Assembly (NCBI GenBank): GCA_037176905.1
Contig: JBBBWG010006258.1
Location: forward strand, 1-26,833
Direction: 5' to 3'
Length of the DNA stretch: 26,833 nucleotides
Source of the DNA: Azolla pinnata
Lineage: Eukaryota > Streptophyta > Polypodiopsida > Salviniales > Salviniaceae
Shown in pieces: positions 20,301 to 26,833 of this stretch (its first letter is position 1; every line of letters starts with the position of its first letter). The translations under genes and the position numbers were made by a program. Below the pieces are notes generated by a model, which had not been told where the DNA came from, ran no database searches, and saw nothing but the letters and a program-made list of their open reading frames with translations.

Positions 20301-21353
20301 TGTGCTCTTGTGGGGAGTTTTTGAGTCTCAAAAACCTGCTCGGAATTTTCTTCACGATTTAAGATGTAATATTGATTGTTTGATGCTCTTAACGAACTTG
20401 TTTCTTGGCCGTGATCCCGTCCCAATTTCAAAAGTCTAGGGCAGGGCAGACAGGTATTTGATCTTACGCAGGAAATGTTAATGCACAAGAAGGAAGGCAG
20501 GAAAATATTTTACGCATACAGAACCAGTATTTGATTCTCTTAGCTCCTTGAGACTATAGATGCCCTTCTTTCTATACATGGTTTGACACTCTTTATAGGC
20601 TTGGATTATTCTTGGTTTCGACTTTAAGAATCCCTGCCCTTTTTTCATAGCAATCTTTCTTGACATGGTTGTAACAATTTGTTGGTAATATGTTGACCAT
20701 CGATAGGACACGAATCCCAGCACTCGGAATTTCAATTCTAATCAAATTAATTCAGCTTCAGCTTGTGAGGTGTTTTTCGTTTCAGGTCATTGAACATGGT
20801 TATGAACATGGTTAGAAAGCTTGCGTCCATTTAATGTCTCCTTTGTTTTCACTAACTTCACCATAGGTTTCATGCATACAGCCTATGGATCCACCCTAAT
20901 CAGTATATTCTGTATTTCACGTAGGGAGTTGTGAATATATTTGAAACTTATTCTTCCACTTTAGAATATTATTCCTTTCCTTATCATATAGTATTTTATC
21001 TTGGTTTTCTCCTCACCTCCTTTTTAGCACCTTCTTGCATCAATATCTTTCTTTCTTGAAGTGGCTCCCCAATTCTTCTCACATCTCCGAGAAATATTAG
21101 AAGGTTTGTCTTTGGTTTAGTTCTCACTTACATTTTTTAATTGAGGATTACTTTCCTGGCAATTCGTCGCTACACCTCCAAAGATTTATGATCAAAGGCT
21201 TGAAACGAAATTTCCAAAAAGTTAGGATTTTCTTAATCAAAATGCCTCCTTTACCCTAGGCTGGCCATAATATCCTCGAGCAGCTCAAATGCAGAAAACC
21301 ATCTTGGTTACAGCTCTACTTCATCATTTATTCACATACAGAGAGGAACTTAC
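17350..21353. other. AT-rich region, probably intronic or intergenic, with short direct repeats
   Basis: Base composition is even and AT-rich, unlike the microsatellite-rich surroundings, as in plant introns. Direct repeats seen: TTCGGATCGTCACCTA at 18438-18453 and 18463-18478 (25-bp period); AATGTAA(A/G)CAAGCAAATAT at 19158-19176 and 19182-19200 (24-bp period). On the minus strand two overlapping frames are open through about 20540-20740 (one 85 codons, 20478-20735), and an acceptor-like TTTTACAG near 19820 precedes a 32-codon open stretch. None is recognisable. No retrotransposon motif or long terminal repeat was found by eye. Confidence 0.45.
19486..19633. repeat. 75-bp tandem duplication
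   Basis: ACAACTGCTTTTCTGATGCT... at 19486-19560 is repeated at 19561-19633 with a handful of substitutions (GGTAATT/GGGAATT, TTGTTTCCATTATCC/TTGCTTCCACTTTCC). Period is exactly 75. Confidence 0.93.
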
Positions 21354-21431
21354 GGTGATCTGGGTAAATTTACCATCAGATGCTGGTAAATCCTTTAATA
21401 TAAGATGTGCTTTCTTGAGGTTGATTTTGCA
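21354..21431 (-). CDS. Probable internal exon, unknown protein (26 codons)
   Basis: The minus strand reads CKINLKKAHLILKDLPASDG, then KFTQIT, and ends at ACC followed by GTAAGTTCC, a near-perfect donor. The amino-acid mix is protein-like despite AT-rich DNA, and the exon is an exact number of codons. The acceptor (CCTTGAG) is less certain: the same frame is open 12 codons further upstream to a stop. The next exon leftward may be about 21254-21314 (donor GTAAAGG), but its phase could not be settled. Family not recognised. Confidence 0.5.
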
Positions 21432-21709
21432 CTCAAGGCATTCAACAATATTGCACATTTGGTGAATTTATGTATGCTATAGTCTGAGTTAAGGTAAAGC
21501 ATAATATCGTGAGGGAAGAGCAACTACTAATATACATAGGAAAAGCAAACATAACTCTACAAACTTCAGTAGATAAGACAATATATTACTCCATAGAAAA
21601 GGTGGGTATAGCAAGAGGAAACAGTTCCATAAAGATATGCTGTCATTAGGATCATCTCATCAATATAACCAAATATATGGTGGTTTTAACAATCGATTGT
21701 TCTACTTAC

Positions 21710-21802
21710 ACTACAGATTGACATATCCCAAGCAGCCAACAGCCACGGCCCACGACAGACGAATTCTTCTTCACCCACAAATGTTTTCTGCATCTCATGC
21801 TC
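21710..21802 (-). CDS. Probable internal exon, unknown protein (31 codons)
   Basis: The minus strand reads EHEMQKTFVGEEEFVCRGPW, then LLAAWDMSICS. It ends at TAGT followed by GTAAGTAG, a strong donor, and the acceptor is CCTAACGTAG after a pyrimidine stretch with a branch-point-like CTAAC. The exon is exactly 93 bases with phase 0 at both ends, matching phase 0 of the exon at 21354-21431. An internal ATG (codon 4) could be the start if the upstream exon is non-coding. I do not recognise the protein. Confidence 0.5.
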
Positions 21803-21914
21803 CTACGTTAGGATGGCAAAAACAGTCGGCGCATCTTAAGTCAATTGTACAGCCAATGTTGATATGCTGATGGTGCAAACGCTAGCTTTATCATCACATC
21901 ATCGTTACCATACT

Positions 21915-22195
21915 TCCTACTTGAAGAACCTCACTATCGTCTCCTCGAGCCAGCACGCCTTAAAAACCACGTTAAGCTGTAGGTCTTGAGAGACACCATT
22001 TGCGAATGAGATCAGGAATTCAAATCTCGGGCAACAACTGCGAAACGACAAGTCCCACCATTGCGTCATCGAACCTCCTCCTCGAACAACATCACTATCA
22101 GTTTCCTCGATCTAGCGAGAGTTCAAATCCACCGAAGTGGTAGGTCTTGAGAATCGCCATGATTTGGAGGGATGATGGAGAGTCCGAAACCGAGA
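21915..22195. repeat. Diverged direct duplication, about 150 bp offset
   Basis: CACTATCGTCTCCTCGAGCC... at about 21930 is matched by CACTATCAGTTTCCTCGATC... at about 22090. Both continue to GTAGGTCTTGAGA (22000 and 22140 areas) and a GCCAT / ACCAT block. Identity by eye is about two thirds. The second copy contains GTTCAAATCC, which resembles a pol III B box. Confidence 0.5.
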
Positions 22196-22320
22196 CCAAA
22201 ACGCTATTAAAAACGACTGGTTTGTCCGGATTGCTGGGATGCTGTTGAAGGCACATGGTGCATTGCGCGCCCCTCTCTCTCTCTCTCTTTCTTATAAGTC
22301 AAGGACCTGGGAAGACTTAC

Positions 22321-22500
22321 CTCGCAAAGAAGCCAAGGAGCTCTGACGCGGGCAGAAAAGCAGGCTGTGCAGGTCCATGGCATGGCAGCAGCAAGCAGCA
22401 GGCTACGTCGGGAGCTAGGGTTTCAGGAAAGAACTGTCGTGCATAGCTCGAGCTCGAACGAAAGGAACAAAAAGAAAACACAGTGTACAATACGGTGCAA
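22321..22500 (-). other. Probable first exon of the same minus-strand gene
   Basis: A perfect donor, GCGAG followed by GTAAGTCTTCC, ends this exon at 22321. Two nearby ATGs are in strong context: one at 22384 would read MPWTCTACFSARVRAP and end in phase 0, compatible with the 21710-21802 exon; the next gives MDLHSLLFCPRQSS in phase 1. A longer frame is also open across the exon. It may equally be 5' UTR. Downstream lies a (CT)n tract at 22271-22289, and upstream a telobox-rich block. Confidence 0.45.
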
Positions 22501-22509
22501 CGCGCCTGC

Positions 22510-22735
22510 ACCCTGAAGAAACCCTAAAACCCTAAAACCCTAGAAAAACCCTAAAAAAAACCCTAGAAAAACCTAGAAACCCTGAAGCAACCCTAAAACC
22601 TAGAAAAAACCCTAGAAAAACCTAGAAACCCTAAAGCCCTAGATAAAACCCTGGGAGCCCTTAAACCCTAGAAAACCCTAGGATCCCTAAAAAATAAAAC
22701 CCTACAAATCTAGGAACCCTAACACACCCGAGGAC
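22510..22735. repeat. Degenerate CCCTAAAA / CCCTAG block upstream of a proposed minus-strand gene
   Basis: More than 15 AAACCCTA-like heptamers with variable A-runs (ACCCTAGAAAAACC, CCTGAAGAAACC). Orientation is C-rich on plus, so on the minus strand it reads AGGGTTTT. AAACCCTA is the plant telo-box known from promoters of translation-related genes, which fits its position just upstream of the predicted first exon, but the density and length suggest a decayed telomeric tract. Confidence 0.8.
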
Positions 22736-23383
22736 ACACCTCGACGACTGTCTCCGTCAACTTGAAAACGTGTTATCGGGCTTGTTGAACTATCGACCGG
22801 AATAGGGTTCATGCGACAAAGGGTTCGACTGAAGCCTGTGCTATAGCGGACTAGAGGAAACAGCTGTGTGCAGAGAGAGGGCCATGGGCCAATGGACTTG
22901 TGTTCTGTCGCCTCTGGTCACTTGATTAATGATCGGGATCCTTTTGGGAATCTGCGATCCAGAGCTGTGCTGCTGCCGCAACTTGTCAGGAGATCATCGG
23001 TCGGTGCTGCTTTTTTTTTGTTGTTGTTTTTTTTTTTATAGATCTTCGGAAAAAGACGCAAGCCGAGCGATGATTGCGGGGAGAGAAAGAAGCTCCTATC
23101 GTTGTCTCGAGCTTGGCCTATTCGGCAATTTGGGCGCGTGTTAACACGCGATCGATCAGGCAGAGCCGGCATTTCCTTGGTAGTTTTTGCATCACAAGAT
23201 CAGTGTCCTCCGGATCTCTTCTCTGCATGGGCTAGTCGTCCACGAATTCTTAATGATAGAGAGACCCTGCGAAAGACACCTAGCTTTAGGTCGGACGCAG
23301 AATCCAGACACCATGAATGCGAGATTGCGACGTTGGTGTAACCAACGGATGGATCCTGTGGTCCATGTTCCGAATCATGTAGA
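22736..23383. other. Intergenic, no supported gene
   Basis: Mixed sequence with a T9-GTTGTTG-T9 tract at 23011-23036. Frames on both strands are 60-85 codons and lack motifs. Confidence 0.5.
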
Positions 23384-23590
23384 GCCAATTTGGATTCGAT
23401 GGAGTGTTTCGCTCGACCAGGTCTGCGGTGGTGAAACCAAACGGGAGCAAAGCCGGTTTGGATTCGATTCTGGAGTGCTTCACTCGGCCAGGTTGCAGCA
23501 GTTGACTGAACGAGATCAAAGCCAGTTTGGATTCGATTCTGGAGTGCTTCATTCATCCAGGTTGGTTGCAGCCAGTCGAACGGAAGCAAA
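23384..23590. repeat. Tandem repeat of about 69 bp, three copies
   Basis: Units at 23384-23451 (68), 23452-23520 (69) and 23521-23590 (70). Each starts GCC(A/G)(A/G)TTTGGATTCGAT, contains GGAGTG(T/C)TTC and CCAGGT, and ends with A(A/G)CAAA or ATCAAA. Units 2 and 3 are closest. Length drift of one base per unit shifts the frame, so the repeated peptides on both strands are probably incidental. Confidence 0.93.
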
Positions 23591-24428
23591 TAGCTTCACA
23601 TCCCAGTTACTTATCTCGCACGATCCTACGCTGCATTGGAATGCTCGATCGAGCGGGCATCTGTAGCGAAACCTGGAAAGCAGATCACCTTGCAGTTCCA
23701 GTTCAACGCCGCTAGTTCTCGTCATCGTTTCTCGTTCGGCTTGTCATGTGATGACGCGGTAAAGACAAATGCCGCCTTCTTTCTGTTGGGGGAGCTCATA
23801 ATGTTGGCAGAAGACAAGTTGCAGCTTGGAACATGTTGGTCATCGGGAGAACTGGCTTACGAATACGGAGAACTGGCTTACGAATGTAACTTTCCTCATG
23901 GGCCAGTTCTCCAAATCATCCCCCTCGTTCGGTTGTATGCTCTCGCGAGTAACTACCAGCATTCGCCTACTACGTCAAAATCCCTCGGGCGTATAATTGA
24001 GGGGGATCGATCAGGCGTTCGATCGTGGCCTTGGAGAAAACCCTGTATTAAATCTTGCATTGTCAACGCCGTCGATCAATCCTGTCGTCCCTAGCGAATC
24101 TAATTCATTATTTCAAGGAACTGCATTGCAATTGTGGCGAAGCGACCGATCCTCCGATTCGCATGACAAATTCAGCGAACGATGGTTAAGAAGAGCCATT
24201 CACAATCTAGAACTTGCGGTGAATCTGCCCATGCAAGAGATCATTGAACTGCTCCTATGATCTTTCTTCAAATGGGTACCGATGTACGATCAAGTGATTG
24301 ATCGTTTCTTGTAATCACAGAGAGTTACAGAGCAGCAGTACGCGTGATCATGATCCAATGCAGGAATCCAGCTTCCATCATCGCCCAGTCGATGATTAGG
24401 TCAACGCAAGGATCGTCATGGCACCCGG
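23591..24428. other. Intergenic with a 21-bp duplication
   Basis: GGAGAACTGGCTTACGAATAC at 23846-23866 is repeated at 23867-23887 (last two bases differ), and CCAGTTCTCC at 23903-23912 is the reverse complement of its first ten bases, so a hairpin is possible. A plus frame of 152 codons (23636-24094) has no recognisable motif. Confidence 0.5.
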
Positions 24429-24470
24429 TTTAGGGTTTAGGGTTTAGGGTTTAGGGTTCAGGGTTTAGGG
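24429..24470. repeat. Clean interstitial telomeric run
   Basis: Six tandem TTTAGGG heptamers, one of them with a TTCAGGG substitution, bounded by non-telomeric sequence. This is the least degraded telomere-type tract in the window. Confidence 0.97.
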
Positions 24471-25563
24471 TAGACGTCGTGCATGGCTCTATATCTATAG
24501 TAGACGATCTGAGATCCGGAAGCACTGCAAACGCACTGCTGTGGAACGCTAGCTGAGATCAAAGGATCAGAGGAATTCATCCATGCTGCAGGGATCTGAT
24601 CACTCCGATGACCGCAGCAGCTGATCATCGGAGGAGTAGTTAGACGTTATTATTAACTAAGTTCAACGCATAATATATTCATTCCGTTCCGCGATCAGAA
24701 GGCAGCGAATTAGGATCGAATGAAGGGACGTGGGGCCGTGCAATGATCAGAAGCGATATTGTATGAATCCAGAGATTCTGGAGCAGCTGCAGGAATAGCA
24801 AAATAGAAATTGCGCCCGGGGATCGCCGATCATCATACGATCATACACTGTTATGATAGCAAAAAGGATGGAATTATTAGAAGGACTATGGTGGCATAGT
24901 ACGACGTCTATTTGCAGCTCTAAAAGCTGCAGTAACGCGGCATCATTTACAGCCCCAGGATGGTTTGATTTTTAGTAGTAGGATTTTTGAATAATTAGGC
25001 AGCTGGACGAGAATGATTGCAGCAGCTGATCGTTTACAGCAGCGCCTATCTAATAATTAGGTGCAGCTAGTGATCGGCCTTGCTGATATTGATGATGAAC
25101 CACGGATGAAGGAGGCGATGGTGTTCCGTTTGCTAAATCATTACCGATTGTTAATAGACAGCATGGGAATGCATGTGACATTGAGGCTAGAGCTTGGGAA
25201 ATTGCCGCACCATACCAGCATAATCTGTAATTCTGCAGCTATAGATCGGGCTGCAGGGCGGGGCCAGCGTAGTATCATTATCGGTGAAGCAACATAGTGG
25301 GCGAAGAGAATGCAGATGATCAGGCAAAGTAGCAATGGAGTATTATTCAGAAGAGCTGGATGTAGAATCAATCAATAAATCGGCATTATTCAGAAGAGCT
25401 CACGATCATGCGTGCAGATGAAGCTCGGCCCGCGGATGGAGGAGGAGGAGGAGGAGGAGGATCATCATCATCATCAGCTGCTGCTGCTGCAGGTACTGTA
25501 TTATTGAGAGGAGCTGATATTGATCATGCATGCAGATGATTTGATCGGGGATGCAGGAGGGTC
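24471..25563. other. Intergenic, rich in CAGCTG / CTGCAG
   Basis: No gene is supported; the best small frame, 25061-25297 (plus, 78 codons), has no known motif. CTCCGATGA at 24603-24611 and TCATCGGAG at 24625-24633 form a perfect 9-bp stem. GCAGCTGATC- and CTGCAG-type palindromes recur throughout. (GGA)n at about 25439-25460 and (ATC)n and (CTG)n follow at 25462-25490. Confidence 0.55.
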
Positions 25564-25582
25564 ATGATGATGGTGGTGGTGG

Positions 25583-25634
<52 letters not shown>

Positions 25635-26570
25635 GGTGGTGGTGACGAGGATGATGAGGATGATGAGGATGATGGTGGTGGTGGAGGTGATGGCAATGTC
25701 GCCATCGCCTTCATCAGCACCGCGCCATTCGCCATCGCCATCGCCATCATCAGCACCGCCATTCGCCGCCGCCATTCGCCATCGCCATCATCGCCGCCAT
25801 CGCCACCGCTGCCGCCATCGCCATCGTCGCCATCATCGCCGCCGCCTTCGCCGCCGCCATCATCAGCATCACCATTGCCACCGCTGTCTCCATCGCCACC
25901 GCCATCACCATCATCGCCATCGCCATCGCCATCATCGGCATCATTGCCACCGCCACCACCAGCATCGCCATCGCCATCATCGCCATCGTCGCCACCGCCA
26001 TTGCCATCATCGCCACCGCCATCGGCATCATCGGCATCATCGCCACTGCCACCATCAGCATCGCCATCGCCACCATCAGCATCGCCATCGCCGCCATCGG
26101 CATCATTGCCACTGCCACCATCAGCATCGCCACCGCTGCCATCATCGGCATCGGCATCATTGCCATCATCGGCACCGCCACCATAAGCATTGCCATCGCC
26201 ACCATCGGCATCATCGCCGCCGCCACCATCAGCATCGCCGCCATCGGCATCATCGGCATCATCGCCGCCGCGACCATCGGCATCGCCACCATCGCCATCA
26301 TCGGCACCGCCATTGCCATAATGGCCATCGCCACCATCGCAACCGCCACGGCCATCACCACCACCACCACCACCATAGCCACCATCACCAGCAGCATCGC
26401 CGGCATCGCCATCATCGCCACCGCCATTGCCAGCATCGCCACCACTGCCATCATCGCCACCACCAGCAGCAGCATCGGCATCATCGCCATCACCACCACC
26501 GCCGCCGCCACCACCGCCACCATATTCACCATCGCCGCCGCCAGCGGCAGCAGCGGCAGCAGCAGCAGCA
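25564..26570. repeat. About 1 kb imperfect triplet/hexamer array
   Basis: Begins with (GATGGTGGTG)/(GAT)n at 25564-25690, then turns into CCATCG, CCATCA, CCACCG and GCATCATCG units until about 26570. It lies immediately 3' of the bHLH stop codon on the transcribed strand, so it may be part of that gene's 3' UTR, where it would read GGTGGCGATGGCGATGATGG. Three frames stay open for hundreds of codons (His/Arg, Ser/Pro on plus; Met/Ala/Val on minus) only because of the triplet period. Confidence 0.93.
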
Positions 26571-26573
26571 ACG

Positions 26574-26833
26574 TCATCCGCGGCCGATGCAGCTGCAGCT
26601 GGCGAGTGCAGTGGTGCAGGAGGAGAAAGAGGAGGAGAAAGAGGAAGTCGAGGAGGAGGAGGAGGAGGAGGAGGAGGAGGAGGAGAGGCGGCGGAGGTGG
26701 GAGGCGAGGAAGCGGAGGTAGAGGGTGGCGAGGTGGAGCATGGAGGCGGTGGGGAGGCGTGCGGCGCGGGGCGGGAGCAGCCGGCGCAGGAGGCGAAGCC
26801 GCTGCCCGATGCGCTGCCGTCGTCGGCGGGCGG
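26574..26833 (-). CDS. bHLH transcription factor, C-terminal part (5' end beyond window)
   Basis: Eighty-six codons from the right edge to TGA at 26576-26574. The visible start reads ARRRRQRIGQRLRLLRRLLP, the basic region and helix 1 of a bHLH, followed by a loop and helix 2, TASMLHLATLYLRFLASHLR. TASML and Y-[VL]-[KR]-FL are typical of plant subfamily VIIIb (HECATE, INDEHISCENT, LAX-type). The basic region lacks the E-box-reading Glu, as in that subfamily. The usual GG-x-K-M-D of the loop is replaced by PRAARLP, so it is divergent. After helix 2 comes a run of 12 Ser with Ser/Phe/Thr (TCC repeats) and a short Cys-containing tail. bHLH proteins dimerise through the helices and bind DNA in the nucleus. 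Not certain: the exact subfamily. Confidence 0.82.
   Translation of the reverse strand, partial: ARRRRQRIGQRLRLLRRLLPPRAARLPTASMLHLATLYLRFLASHLRRLSSSSSSSSSSSSTSSFSSSFSSCTTALASCSCIGRG

Noticed and set aside
17350-21353. LTR retrotransposon
   Set aside because: No primer-binding site, polypurine tract, long terminal repeat pair or reverse-transcriptase motif was found by eye.
22085-22145. tRNA or SINE suggested by GTTCAAATCC
   Set aside because: No matching A box, acceptor stem or cloverleaf could be drawn around it.
23187-23666. 159-codon plus and 129-codon minus frames with repeated peptides
   Set aside because: The peptide repeats arise from a three-copy DNA repeat whose units are 68, 69 and 70 bp; no domain.
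25564-26721. 385-codon plus frame (His/Arg) and 275-codon minus frame (Met/Ala/Val)
   Set aside because: Both are products of a triplet-periodic repeat, open in several frames at once, with no domain; the rightmost part also runs antisense to the bHLH exon.
1-26833. Bacterial-style operon, phage or defence system
   Set aside because: The gene content, telomere-type repeats and splice signals are those of a plant nuclear genome.

Overview
The window looks like nuclear DNA of a land plant. The evidence is an unmistakable plant-specific GRAS transcription factor, the 3' part of a second plant-type transcription factor (bHLH) at the right edge, several blocks of the plant telomere-type heptamer TTTAGGG / CCCTAAA, spliceosomal GT-AG signals, and a very high load of microsatellites and minisatellites. 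I cannot name the species or lineage. Only two genes are secure; two more are proposed from splice signals.

Layout. 1-74 is a CT microsatellite. About 700-3600 (minus strand) is a proposed multi-exon gene of unknown function with an Ala/Ser-rich first exon (3464-3594) behind a CT-rich leader. 3600-5160 is intergenic, with a 14-bp tandem repeat and a degenerate telomere-like block. 5988-8258 (minus) encodes a LATERAL SUPPRESSOR / MOC1-type GRAS protein of about 756 residues, inflated by Glu/Lys, Gly and Asp runs that are trinucleotide repeats read in frame. Its leader probably contains a 254-bp intron. 9000-17300 holds no gene I can support, but does hold triplet arrays (9456-9675), CCCGGG-centred palindromes (11680-11905), a 29-bp minisatellite loaded with ACGTGG boxes (14726-14825), a telomere-derived satellite (15115-15546) and a 77-bp dimeric repeat (16279-16433). 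17350-22510 is AT-rich; two good exons and a telobox-rich upstream block suggest a minus-strand gene, not identified. 22740-25560 is intergenic with short tandem repeats and one clean telomeric run. 25564-26570 is about 1 kb of imperfect CCATCG/CCATCA/CCACC repeat in the 3' flank of the bHLH gene, whose last 86 codons occupy 26574-26831 (minus).

Function. LAS/MOC1 GRAS proteins act in axillary meristem initiation in flowering plants, and the bHLH resembles the subfamily that holds HECATE and LAX-type regulators. Whether their proximity (about 18 kb) means anything is unknown. All four genes or gene candidates read leftward (minus strand). The most notable sequence observations are a telomeric insert flanked by an exact 15-bp duplication (582-658), the ACGTGG minisatellite with 11-bp box spacing, the satellite whose higher-order units differ by exactly two 17-bp monomers, and the low-complexity inflation of a GRAS domain.
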